Positions 14,529-21,189 of a DNA stretch of 27,377 bases are shown in pieces (position 1 is the first letter of the stretch; each line of letters opens with the position of its first letter). The translations under genes were made by a program, and so were the position numbers. This DNA is from a virus: the IMG/VR virus record IMGVR_UViG_3300030328_003440, positions 1 to 27,377 of that record; one strand, written 5' to 3'. The notes under the pieces were generated by a model that had not been told where the DNA came from, did not search any database, and saw only the letters and a program-made list of their open reading frames with translations.

Positions 14529-14615
14529 CCGACAGTAAATATAAGTAAAGTAAGTAAAGTAAGTAAAGTAAGTGTTCACATTACTTTACCTACTTTACCT
14601 CTCTCGCGTGTCGGT
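14528..14615. repeat. Nested inverted repeats and 9-bp iterons around an operator: candidate origin or switch
   Basis: Outer arms ACCGACA (14528-14534) and TGTCGGT (14609-14615) are exact complements. Inside, AAGTAAAGT is repeated three times in tandem (14543-14551, 14552-14560, 14561-14569). Then comes GTGTTCACA (14572-14580), and then two inverted near-copies ACTTTACCT (14583-14591, 14592-14600). The 20 nt before the operator (14552-14571) and the 20 nt after it (14581-14600) are inverted repeats with only two mismatches, so the operator sits in the loop of a 20-bp hairpin. Next to the primase-helicase gene this could be a replication origin, a terminator-like structure or a regulatory site. 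Confidence 0.7.
14573..14580 (+). promoter_or_regulatory. Candidate operator TGTTCACA in a hairpin loop
   Basis: This exact copy of the octamer (context GTGTTCACAT) forms the loop of the 20-bp inverted repeat between the primase-helicase stop codon and the downstream gene. It lies 52 nt from the copy at 14521, about five helical turns. Confidence 0.5.
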
Positions 14616-16483
14616 TAAGTAAGTAAATTTTCAATATCTGTCTTGTTTTTAGCATAAATTCCGCGCTCTATTTTAATAATTCTTTCTTGCTTTATAAGCT
14701 TTTTTAGCCATGAACTTACACTTTTGCTGCTAGTAATTTGTAGTGTTTCGGCTAAACTTTCAGCCATGTCATTGTATGTAAAATTGTCACCCATTGATTT
14801 AATATTATCTAATACGCGATCCTCATCCGTATGTTCTTGCTCCCGGTACCAGAACACTTCACCTTTTGGAAGTGGCTGCCGATACTCATAAGCAAGATGC
14901 TCTTTTTCAGCATCCGACACCAATTTGATACCAAGCGCCAGGTTATGAAATTCGCTATTGGTCCTGGTCTTGGTGATCTTCATCACTTTCAATGGTTCGT
15001 GAAATGTCGATGCCAATTGTATAAGATTGTCTAGCCAAAATGAATAAAATGAACCACCAAACACCATAGATGTATCCAATGGTATTTGCTTTTCGGCCAT
15101 CTTTTTATGATGTGCTACAACCAAAATGCTTAACCGAAACTCATTTTTAATGTTTTCAATTGTACTAATAAGGTTACGAAGCTGATCATTCTTGACCGTA
15201 TCAACCTCACTACTAGTATATAGGTTGTCAATGATCAGCACTTCAAACCGATTGTTTGTGGCCATAAGATTGCCTGTGATCTTTTCGTATGCATTTTCAA
15301 ATAACTGTTTTTTATCTGCGCTAATGATTTCCAGGTTCTTTCCTAAAGTCTCACGCTTCTCTGGGTGCTTATCAAGTAATGCATTGACCATTGGTCTTAA
15401 CCTATCTGTAACCATTGCGTCCATCATCTCAAATTGCACCAAAAGCACTCGCCTGGGCCTTGGTACACGAAATGTCATAAATGGTACACCCATCGCCACA
15501 CACAGCGCAAATTGCAATGCAAATAGGCTTTTGCCCACATTTGTACCACCCGCTACACTTGTGCGTCCATTTAATAATAATATCTCATCACAGATATATT
15601 CGACCTCATCTTGGAATGTATCCATAAAATCGAACACTTTATACATTGGATCGCCACCAAAGTCTTCAGGCTTGCTTCCAAATACCTTGCACCGATCAAT
15701 AAGCGTATGTAGGTCATTTGCTGTATGACCTGCCACAAAGTAGTCCGTTAGGTCCATCTCGTCACTAAGCTCTAATATTTTGATGATAATATTTTGACGA
15801 TATAATTTTTTAGCAAGCGCCAACGCACCCTTGCGCCCACTCTCATCAGCATCATAGCAGATCACAATAGAACTAAATGTATCCAATGCGCTTATATCTT
15901 TAGGGATGCCGTTAGCACCTGAAGTGAACGTAATGGCCGGGAATCCATAACATTCTGCGCTAACGGCATCTTTTTCACCCTCACAGATAAGTAGCGTGCC
16001 TGTCGGGTTTATATCTGCTATATTAGGGTATATTTTGCATTCTGCGTCACCAAACTGCTCACCCTTGTGCCGTTTGATGTGATTTTCATTAATACGAAAC
16101 ACAAGCTGCATTTCTTCATTATTATTACGCACGCCAATCCCATAGCGTGAGTCACGTGCAGTCTCATTCCAGGGAAGTTGCAGTTTTTTTATAACTTTAT
16201 CGGAATGGTTTAAAAAATTTTCACGATGCTGCCTGTAATTAGATTTTTTAACAGCTCCGCTACTTTTTACATATAATGGCTCTCGTACAATTGGTGGCTT
16301 TATATCAGGCATTTTATCTATCTTATTATCCTCAAAATGCCATGTGTGTTGGCATCGATGACAATACGCATGGTCAGGCTCAATTTGTACAGGATAATTT
16401 GATTTTCCATCACCACACTTAGGACAACGCGCACGATTACCTACCGAATTAATATCGGTAAATATCTGCGACGGCCGGATCAA
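14615..16483 (-). CDS. Primase-helicase: zinc finger, TOPRIM and RecA-like ATPase domains
   Basis: This 622-residue replication protein is built like T7 gp4 and RepA-type phage proteins. A zinc finger at residues 20-44 (Cys20, Cys23, Cys41, Cys44) recognises template. The TOPRIM fold has EGEKD at about 168-172 and YDADESGRKG at about 210-219, the acidic metal-binding residues of primases. A RecA-like ATPase follows with Walker A AGGTNVGKS (311-319), Walker B VLIIDN (415-420) and a SILVVAHHKK sensor-like strand at about 450. The last 70 residues form a winged-helix-like domain (YNDMAESLAETLQITSSKS). It would synthesise primers and unwind DNA at the phage fork. The ATG overlaps the stop of the RecB-like gene by 4 nt. 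Confidence 0.92.
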   Translation of the reverse strand: MIRPSQIFTDINSVGNRARCPKCGDGKSNYPVQIEPDHAYCHRCQHTWHFEDNKIDKMPDIKPPIVREPLYVKSSGAVKKSNYRQHRENFLNHSDKVIKKLQLPWNETARDSRYGIGVRNNNEEMQLVFRINENHIKRHKGEQFGDAECKIYPNIADINPTGTLLICEGEKDAVSAECYGFPAITFTSGANGIPKDISALDTFSSIVICYDADESGRKGALALAKKLYRQNIIIKILELSDEMDLTDYFVAGHTANDLHTLIDRCKVFGSKPEDFGGDPMYKVFDFMDTFQDEVEYICDEILLLNGRTSVAGGTNVGKSLFALQFALCVAMGVPFMTFRVPRPRRVLLVQFEMMDAMVTDRLRPMVNALLDKHPEKRETLGKNLEIISADKKQLFENAYEKITGNLMATNNRFEVLIIDNLYTSSEVDTVKNDQLRNLISTIENIKNEFRLSILVVAHHKKMAEKQIPLDTSMVFGGSFYSFWLDNLIQLASTFHEPLKVMKITKTRTNSEFHNLALGIKLVSDAEKEHLAYEYRQPLPKGEVFWYREQEHTDEDRVLDNIKSMGDNFTYNDMAESLAETLQITSSKSVSSWLKKLIKQERIIKIERGIYAKNKTDIENLLT

Positions 16484-17133
16484 AGTTTGGATTTAAGCTG
16501 TGAGATTTTTATAAGTGCCTTAAATATTTCAATCCCGGTTTCTAATTTCTCTCTTTTAATGACATGTTGATGAAACTTGCCATCCTCTTTCCCAAAGCGC
16601 ATCACAAGGCCATGTGATATCTTTGCTTTGGGTTGTGCCTGTTCATACATATAGGTATAAGCAGCTAATTGCAGTTTATTTTCAGGGTATAGATATTTTG
16701 CTGTTTTCCAATCTACTATTACTAGATCGTCATCCATCTTACCAATACAGTCAATTGTGCCACCCACCTGAAGCTCTTCATTAACCAATACTAATTCATT
16801 AGCAAGTGACTTAAAGTTCTTCTTTTCATACCACTGCAAATACCCTGCAAACGCTTTCATCGCAGCTTTCTCCTGGTTGTAGCTATAATCCTTGGTATCC
16901 ACATCAAAGCCTCGCTGATGGCCCTCGATCAACAGGTGCAATAATGTACCAATGTCACCAGCTTCATTTAATACTTTATCTGCATCCTGACCGCCCAATG
17001 TAATTCGTTTGGCCCAGTTAATTAATACTTGTTTATTCCAACCTAAGTGTTGATTAATAATTGTTGTCACACTAGGTACTTTTTCACCATCATCATTGAC
17101 GTACCTTGTGCCATGTAATGCAAATTTGCTCAT
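16480..17133 (-). CDS. RecB/Cas4-like PD-(D/E)XK exonuclease
   Basis: This 217-residue nuclease belongs to the RecB-like (PDDEXK_1) superfamily. Visible catalytic motifs are GTLLH (about 62-66, the His of motif I), GGTIDCIG (Asp of motif II), LVIVDWKT (Asp and Lys of motif III) and KLQLAAY (the Q-x-x-x-Y motif). Such phage proteins act as recombination exonucleases paired with an SSB or annealing protein. No iron-sulfur Cys cluster is visible, in contrast to Cas4. It follows a tiny membrane-protein gene by ATGA overlap and precedes the primase-helicase by another ATGA overlap, so the three form one coupled unit. Confidence 0.88.
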   Translation of the reverse strand: MSKFALHGTRYVNDDGEKVPSVTTIINQHLGWNKQVLINWAKRITLGGQDADKVLNEAGDIGTLLHLLIEGHQRGFDVDTKDYSYNQEKAAMKAFAGYLQWYEKKNFKSLANELVLVNEELQVGGTIDCIGKMDDDLVIVDWKTAKYLYPENKLQLAAYTYMYEQAQPKAKISHGLVMRFGKEDGKFHQHVIKREKLETGIEIFKALIKISQLKSKL

Positions 17134-17264
17134 GCCTCATCCCTTTTCTTTAACCATGTTACTATTATATCTATTGCAGCTGGTAGCATAATAGTACATG
17201 CGCCAAACATTACTAGTGACACTGCTAGAATAAAAAGATTAGCTATCCATTCGTAAATTATCAT
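17130..17264 (-). CDS. Small membrane protein (44 aa)
   Basis: The frame begins with ATG at 17264 behind a near-perfect ribosome site (AAGGAG, 5 nt spacing). It codes for 44 residues with one clear hydrophobic span (IANLFILAVSLVMFGACTIM, about 7-26) and a charged C-terminus (WLKKRDEA). It overlaps the end of the methyltransferase gene by 26 nt, and its stop overlaps the start of the RecB-like gene (ATGA). The strong ribosome site and the flanking overlaps make it a real gene. No family is recognised. Confidence 0.75.
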   Translation of the reverse strand: MIIYEWIANLFILAVSLVMFGACTIMLPAAIDIIVTWLKKRDEA

Positions 17265-18528
17265 ATATACTCCTTGCTACTAGTTGAACTATTGGCACAC
17301 TTACTGCATTACCACATTGTTTATATCTTTGTGTATCTGAAATGTCTACCACCTTACCATCAAGATTGCCTTTAGATGTCCACTTATCAGGAAATCCTTG
17401 CAAGCGCTCACACTCTATTGGTGTAAGACGGCGAATAGAATTACTTATTATTTTAATACCATTTCTTTTTGCTTTACTACCTGAATTTTGTGTTAGAGTA
17501 GGCGTTGCACCATCTTCTCTTATTTTACTATTGTAATCATCTAAGATTTTTATCTTATTTGGGTGTATCGTTGCCTGCTCCATACCTGTATCCAAGGTCT
17601 GCGTGGCATAGCCTTTGCTTGTGGCTTCTTTGACCTTAATAATTGGTGAATTTTGACCTGTGTTTTCACCTCTTGATGGTATGGTTGGCGCAATGCCACT
17701 ATCATTATAAATTCGCTTAGTCTGTGTCTTGCTATTTTTATAATAATCAATTGCAACCCCATGTTGGTCTTGACCTATAAGTGTAAACATTGGCTCACCA
17801 TCTTCTTTCATTCTACGCCCGTTTTGATTTTTATTTGGCCTATTAGTATCTATTACAGCTTTCACTTGTCCATCTCCAGGCAAGGCACATCCCCGCCTAT
17901 CTTGAGTGTGCTGCACGCCTTGTCCTTGTCCTTTGGCTTGCGCTCTTGAAAGTTGCTCTTCATAATTCCGTTTATCATCTTCTGTGATAGGAAATACTTT
18001 GGCTCTACTTCCTCTTCCAATATGTCCAACAATGTATATCCGCTCTCTATTTTGGGGTAAAACCCACTTAGTATTAAGCAGTTGGCACTCAACGGTATAA
18101 CCAAGGTCGGTAAGAACTCCGTAGATGACAGCAAATGTGCGTCCATTGTCGTGACTAAGTAGGCCTTTAACATTTTCGAGTACAAAATGGTCGATTGGCT
18201 TTCCAGTTTCGATGTAATGTCGTAAAAGCCGTGCAATTTCAAAAAATAAAGTACCTCTGGTGTCATCAAATCCTTTTCGCTTTCCAGCCTGGCTAAATGC
18301 TTGGCATGGAAATCCTCCACAAAGGATGTCAATGTGATCTGGTAAATCTCGCTCTGGTCGAATAGCGCTAATGTCTCCGAGTTCTTTTGCATTAGGAAAT
18401 CTGTGCTTGTAGACCGCACTTGCGTATTTGTCTATTTCTGAAAAACCTACCCATTCAAATTCATATCCTGCTTGCTCAAATCCCTTGTGAAATCCACCAA
18501 TCCCACTAAATAGATCAAGCAAACGCAT
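17239..18528 (-). CDS. DNA (cytosine-5) methyltransferase
   Basis: This 429-residue protein has all the core motifs of the family. Motif I DLFSGIGGF (5-13) binds S-adenosylmethionine, motif IV GGFPCQAFS holds the catalytic Cys75, motif VI ENV is at 118-120, motif VIII is QNRERIYIVG (about 159-168), and QCGNAVSVP near residue 408 is motif X. The target-recognition stretch (about 175-375) carries repeated A-P-T-[IL] / T-L-type segments (APTIPSRGEN, TPTLTQNSG, MFTLIGQDQHG), seen in other phage C5 enzymes. No partner endonuclease is adjacent, so it is an orphan enzyme, presumably protecting phage DNA from host restriction. Recognition sequence is not predictable from here. Confidence 0.95.
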   Translation of the reverse strand: MRLLDLFSGIGGFHKGFEQAGYEFEWVGFSEIDKYASAVYKHRFPNAKELGDISAIRPERDLPDHIDILCGGFPCQAFSQAGKRKGFDDTRGTLFFEIARLLRHYIETGKPIDHFVLENVKGLLSHDNGRTFAVIYGVLTDLGYTVECQLLNTKWVLPQNRERIYIVGHIGRGSRAKVFPITEDDKRNYEEQLSRAQAKGQGQGVQHTQDRRGCALPGDGQVKAVIDTNRPNKNQNGRRMKEDGEPMFTLIGQDQHGVAIDYYKNSKTQTKRIYNDSGIAPTIPSRGENTGQNSPIIKVKEATSKGYATQTLDTGMEQATIHPNKIKILDDYNSKIREDGATPTLTQNSGSKAKRNGIKIISNSIRRLTPIECERLQGFPDKWTSKGNLDGKVVDISDTQRYKQCGNAVSVPIVQLVARSIYDNLRMDS

Positions 18529-18529
18529 C

Positions 18530-18778
18530 TTACTTGCACTTCTCGCATACTACTTTTTCTTTACCATATGTAGGTATGTGACCTACTTTATAATACATAA
18601 TAGATTTACCACAATTCTTATTAGGGTTAACTGACTCATATGTTCTTTTACATACTGGGCATGCTTTAATTAATTTATCTACAAGCAGCTTTCTACCTCG
18701 TTTTTCTTCAATAGAATTTACTCTGCCCTCATACAGTTCTTTTATGGTTTTTTCTCGGATTACCCAATTAGGCAACAT
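18530..18778 (-). CDS. Small zinc-ribbon-like protein (82 aa)
   Basis: Four Cys form two C-x-x-C pairs: ACPVCKRT near the middle and VVCEKCK at the very C-terminus, with a single Cys in NKNCGKS between them. This looks like a zinc ribbon, likely for nucleic-acid or protein contact. I chose ATG at 18778 (MLPNWVIREK) because GAGGAA lies about 9 nt upstream; a GTG at 18811 would add 11 residues but has no such site. The first 35 residues are basic and helical. It ends one base before the methyltransferase ATG and overlaps the SEC-C frame by 19 nt. Confidence 0.7.
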   Translation of the reverse strand: MLPNWVIREKTIKELYEGRVNSIEEKRGRKLLVDKLIKACPVCKRTYESVNPNKNCGKSIMYYKVGHIPTYGKEKVVCEKCK

Positions 18779-18851
18779 TTCTTTAACTTCCTCTCTGACC
18801 CGCAAAAGCACGCTTTATTGCGCCCATGCTTCTTTGCCACAAGCCTTTTTG
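18760..18851 (-). other. SEC-C metal-binding motif in the -1 frame, tail of the frameshifted protein
   Basis: In the frame one base back, residues read KKHGRNKACFCGSERKLKKCC, a close match to the SEC-C consensus G-R-N-x-x-C-x-C-G-S-x-x-K-x-K-K-C-C. That match is unlikely by chance. This frame has only a GTG start at 19035 and an unconvincing N-terminus, while the ATG frame has a good start. A CAAAAAGG run on the transcribed strand (18844-18851) would let the ribosome slip back one base at AAA, joining QK to RLVAKKHGRN. It could be a programmed -1 frameshift, a natural frameshift mutation or a sequence error. The segment overlaps the zinc-ribbon gene. Confidence 0.6.
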
Positions 18852-19031
18852 TTTCGGTTTCGCTGGTGTCGAACGGACTTCTTCCAAGCGCTCTTTGGAA
18901 TCCACCGTAGCTTCCACAATGTCGGATGTATCGTGTTTTGAAGCTAGGCGTTGTGCTGCCCGACGTATGTTTCTTCGCCGAACCCATTCTGAATTCGGAT
19001 ATTTCTTTTTGTGATGTTTTGTTATTGGCAT
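18783..19031 (-). CDS. Small basic protein (82 aa), N-terminal part of a probable frameshifted SEC-C protein
   Basis: This frame begins with ATG at 19031 preceded by AGGTGAG about 7-13 nt upstream. The product starts MPITKHHKKKYPNSEWVRRR, then a helical RRAAQRLASKHDTSDIVEA and a Pro/Lys-rich stretch (STPAKPKQK). Its own C-terminus in this frame (GLWQRSMGAIKRAFAGQRGS) looks unremarkable, whereas the -1 frame of the same DNA gives a perfect SEC-C motif. I therefore read it as the 5' part of a protein that shifts frame near 18844-18851. If the shift does not occur, it makes an 82-aa basic protein of unknown role. Confidence 0.6.
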   Translation of the reverse strand: MPITKHHKKKYPNSEWVRRRNIRRAAQRLASKHDTSDIVEATVDSKERLEEVRSTPAKPKQKGLWQRSMGAIKRAFAGQRGS

Positions 19032-19231
19032 TCACTTCTCACCTTTTCTGTTATATCAAATTCTTTTTTACCCATTTTTAGCACTGCAAAATGCACTTCT
19101 GCATTCTTGCGCATAGACTTGGCCCTAATCATTTTTTCAACCAATGTTTTATAATCCATTGCCGTCACGATCCAGTCTTCCCACTCACCCTGGTCATTGT
19201 CAAATGAGATACTACCTGCATAATGATTCAT
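19022..19231 (-). CDS. Unknown small protein (69 aa)
   Basis: This 69-residue acidic/basic mixed protein begins MNHYAGSISFDNDQGEWEDW and looks like a compact beta-alpha-beta domain (strand, helix TLVEKMIRAKSMRKNAEV, strand HFAVLKMG, EFDITEKV). No metal or catalytic motif is seen. It starts on the last base of the preceding nuclease gene and ends 10 nt inside the following gene, as usual in this operon. No family is recognised. Confidence 0.65.
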   Translation of the reverse strand: MNHYAGSISFDNDQGEWEDWIVTAMDYKTLVEKMIRAKSMRKNAEVHFAVLKMGKKEFDITEKVRSECQ

Positions 19232-19617
19232 TAACTAAACTCCGGGAATCGCTCATATTGATAGAACCATTGTCTTTTATGAGTTTGATTATTTTTTGCA
19301 GTCGTAATAGCAAGACTGATCATCTTCTCATTATTATATGGCACAAAGGCGCATATTTTTTTAGGCACATAATACACCGCTACAACATCTACACGGCCAC
19401 TATTAACATATTTTACGCACCGCACCTGCATCGCAGTAGCAGTGGTCAGCTTTGTAATTGTCTTGACCTGCACACGTTTAAAAGCACCATTGTCTACTTC
19501 AACTATTAAATCAACATGCTGTATATCTACTTCCGGCAAGTACACTTTATATCCTTGGCTTAATAATTCCTGGCGCACAGCTAATTCTCCAATCCTACCA
19601 ACACTATTGCTATGCAT
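19231..19617 (-). CDS. PD-(D/E)XK nuclease-like protein (128 aa), group I intron endonuclease type
   Basis: The first 60 residues show a small PD-(D/E)XK core. Motifs are GRIGELAVRQELLSQGYKV (helix with Glu, about 7-25), VDLIVEVDNG (Asp, about 35-44) and the strand RVQVKT with Gln-x-Lys. This arrangement is typical of small resolvase or intron-endonuclease-like families (PDDEXK_5 and relatives). The second half carries a VAVYYVPKKICAFVPY strand pair, as in that family. It could cleave branched DNA or be a free-standing homing-type nuclease; no intron is visible nearby. It overlaps the next nuclease-like gene by 8 nt. Confidence 0.75.
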   Translation of the reverse strand: MHSNSVGRIGELAVRQELLSQGYKVYLPEVDIQHVDLIVEVDNGAFKRVQVKTITKLTTATAMQVRCVKYVNSGRVDVVAVYYVPKKICAFVPYNNEKMISLAITTAKNNQTHKRQWFYQYERFPEFS

Positions 19618-20086
19618 CTTTCCACACCCTCAGTTGTGATCGTTCCATATGGTAATGTTCGCCGTAACCCATATCACTGAGGTTGCTTCTATTGATTAAC
19701 TCCACACTATAGCACCATCCCTGTATTTCGTATCGCGGCATTTTGCCGCTTACTAATACATACATGTCACAGTCAGTGACTTTGCGCCAGTGTTTTGCTA
19801 TTAAGTACCCAGGATTGTGTTTGGTAGTTTTTACGTCGATGCGGACATTCTCACCTTGATTGCCTCGCATCTTTAAATCATAGCCTCTTCTATGAGGGCC
19901 AATAGTTAAATCAGGATAGGCATTGATTACGCGTGCTACAGCAAGCTCGCCAGCAAAGCCATTTATATCATTTTCAGGCTCACTTTGTGCGCTGGAGTTC
20001 GTTCCATTTGCTAGGTTTTGCTGATGGCGTTTTATCCCGACCTCTTTTGCTAAATTTTGTTCCACTTGATTTAGTGTTACGATCAT
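19610..20086 (-). CDS. PD-(D/E)XK-like protein (158 aa) of unknown substrate
   Basis: I place the start at the ATG at 20086 (MIVTLNQVEQNLAKEVG), which has AAGGA 9 nt upstream; an upstream Met in frame at 20137 lacks this. The core reads GFAGELAVARVIN (Glu of the first helix), then GYDLK (Asp) and RIDVKTT (Asp-x-Lys), a PD-(D/E)XK pattern, followed by DMYVLVSG. N-terminal residues 1-45 are charged and Gln/Asn-rich. The C-terminus (YGEHYHMERSQLRVW) has no known motif. It resembles phage proteins often annotated only as hypothetical. A nuclease role is inferred from the motif alone. Confidence 0.65.
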   Translation of the reverse strand: MIVTLNQVEQNLAKEVGIKRHQQNLANGTNSSAQSEPENDINGFAGELAVARVINAYPDLTIGPHRRGYDLKMRGNQGENVRIDVKTTKHNPGYLIAKHWRKVTDCDMYVLVSGKMPRYEIQGWCYSVELINRSNLSDMGYGEHYHMERSQLRVWKDA

Positions 20087-20405
20087 TTTTAGTTTCCTTG
20101 GTATGTTCTTCATGGAGCGATGCATACAGTATGGCATAATTCATAATATCCTGACATCTACTGCGCACTGTTTCATCACTCTGCTGTTTCCCGGTTTTAG
20201 CATCATTACAAATAGCATCGATGTGTTTTAATACATAAACCATCATTGCTTGTTGTGATGTAATGCCTAGCCTTGAAGCAACATGTTTGAAATTGTAATG
20301 TTTGTCTTCATTAGATATCGTGTACTCTATTGATTTGGAGTCACTGAGGTCTAACGCTTCCGCAACAAACTTGTCTCTGTACTCTAAAAATTCTTTATTG
20401 TTCAT
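19980..20405 (-). CDS. Unknown protein (141 aa), resembles phage nucleotide-modification-associated proteins
   Basis: Residues about 30-100 contain NFKHVASRLGITSQQAMMVYVLKHIDAI followed by SDETVRSRCQDIMNYAIL. The K-H-x-D-A-I ... R-x-x-D-x-x-N-Y pattern is common in small phage proteins of the DUF1599-like (nucleotide modification associated) group; I assign this weakly. The C-terminal third is basic and disordered-looking (KSSGTKFSKRGRDK). It overlaps the downstream nuclease-like gene by 107 nt and shares a stop/start overlap with the 57-aa gene upstream. A start at MNNKEFLEYRD fits. Confidence 0.65.
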   Translation of the reverse strand: MNNKEFLEYRDKFVAEALDLSDSKSIEYTISNEDKHYNFKHVASRLGITSQQAMMVYVLKHIDAICNDAKTGKQQSDETVRSRCQDIMNYAILYASLHEEHTKETKNDRNTKSSGTKFSKRGRDKTPSAKPSKWNELQRTK

Positions 20406-20575
20406 TTCTTAAACTTTGGATTTTCAAGAACGCGAATAACATCATCTAGTATATCACTAGCTATTTTATGCCTAGTAGTATCACTAGCTAGATTTGGCTG
20501 CGTATTGGCGTAGTGTGTTAGCGTTCTGACAATAGCATCGCCCACAATGGCTATCATTTTATTCTTCGCTGTCAT
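20402..20575 (-). CDS. Small helical protein (57 aa)
   Basis: ATG at 20575 opens a 57-codon frame whose TGA overlaps the next start by ATGA. The product (MTAKNKMIAIVGDAIVRTLT at the start, DDVIRVLENPKFKK at the end) is mixed charge and helical, with no membrane segment or cysteine. The start is 17 nt inside the end of the preceding small gene. No family is recognised. It is a real gene by overlap pattern and codon structure, missed by size cut-offs. Confidence 0.6.
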   Translation of the reverse strand: MTAKNKMIAIVGDAIVRTLTHYANTQPNLASDTTRHKIASDILDDVIRVLENPKFKK

Positions 20576-20717
20576 GTAATTCTCTTATGCCACTTAATGT
20601 TGTACTTAAATCAAGAATATGGCCATTCATTTCAAAGATGGCTTTTTCCATACTGCCATACTTTTTAACAGCTTTGTCTACTACTTCTTTTAAATCTTTT
20701 TGGTAATCATAACTCAT
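20559..20717 (-). CDS. Small acidic/helical protein (52 aa)
   Basis: The frame runs from ATG at 20717 with a good ribosome site (GAGGAT, 5-6 nt spacing) to TAA at 20559. It codes for a 52-residue helical protein with a heptad-like pattern (DYQKDLKEVVDKAVKKYG, FEMNGHILDLSTTLSGI), suggesting a short coiled coil. It lies between two other tiny genes in the early block. No family is recognised. Confidence 0.65.
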   Translation of the reverse strand: MSYDYQKDLKEVVDKAVKKYGSMEKAIFEMNGHILDLSTTLSGIRELHDSEE

Positions 20718-20720
20718 ATT

Positions 20721-20906
20721 TTATCCTCTGTATTTCTTTCCGGCATCAGGCAGCTTACCGCCTACGCCAACCTGGGTGTTGATTTTAAAGCATTTTGATG
20801 CCGGAATTCTATCCGAGGACTGGTTCGCCAACCCTTTGTCAGACTCAACTTTCTCGTTATGTCTTTTGCCCTCGGATGTTAAATGTTTATTCCACGCGAA
20901 GCACAT
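20721..20906 (-). CDS. Unknown small basic protein (61 aa)
   Basis: The ATG at 20906 has GAGGAG about 10 nt upstream and lies 20 nt inside the end of the resolvase-like gene. The protein (MCFAWNKHLTSEGKRHNEK at the start) is hydrophilic, and the C-terminal half is Gly/Lys-rich (VGVGGKLPDAGKKYRG), perhaps flexible and nucleic-acid-binding. It has two Cys (2 and 39), not enough for a ribbon. No family is recognised, and the call depends on the ribosome site and gap-filling position. Confidence 0.5.
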   Translation of the reverse strand: MCFAWNKHLTSEGKRHNEKVESDKGLANQSSDRIPASKCFKINTQVGVGGKLPDAGKKYRG

Positions 20907-21189
20907 CTTTAAACATCTCCTCGCTCATTATAAATACCCACTTGCCACGGTCCTGACGAACAGCAACTAGGTTTGCGTTTTTAAATTCTAAGTAACTTGC
21001 AATCTTCTTACGCCTCTTGACTTGTACATGTAGTTCTAAATCACCACGTGTTGCTTTAATATCTATATCTGAAGCAAGTCCAAATGCCCTGCCATCTGAA
21101 CCCCAAGAGCGATCTGCATCGAAGCCAAGGTCAAGGAGCAATTCCTTGACCTCAACTTCACCCCTGTAACCTTTTTTAGCTACATTCAT
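20887..21189 (-). CDS. Holliday-junction-resolvase-like (Hjc-type) PD-(D/E)XK nuclease
   Basis: This 100-residue protein matches the archaeal Hjc / small resolvase pattern. It has KGYRGEVEVKELLLDLGFDA (Glu in the first helix), RSWGSDGRAFGLASDIDIKA (the conserved GS-G loop and DI), and LHVQVKRRKK with the catalytic Q-x-K/Lys. Members cut four-way junctions to resolve recombination or replication intermediates. It is the second gene after the SSB-like gene, with one-base overlap, and is translated with it. Its size (100 aa) is a little short for Hjc, so the C-terminal part may be reduced. Confidence 0.78.
   Translation of the reverse strand: MNVAKKGYRGEVEVKELLLDLGFDADRSWGSDGRAFGLASDIDIKATRGDLELHVQVKRRKKIASYLEFKNANLVAVRQDRGKWVFIMSEEMFKDVLRVE

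Noticed and set aside
18811-18811. GTG start for the zinc-ribbon gene, adding 11 residues
   Set aside because: No ribosome site precedes it, while the ATG at 18778 has GAGGAA; kept as an alternative only.
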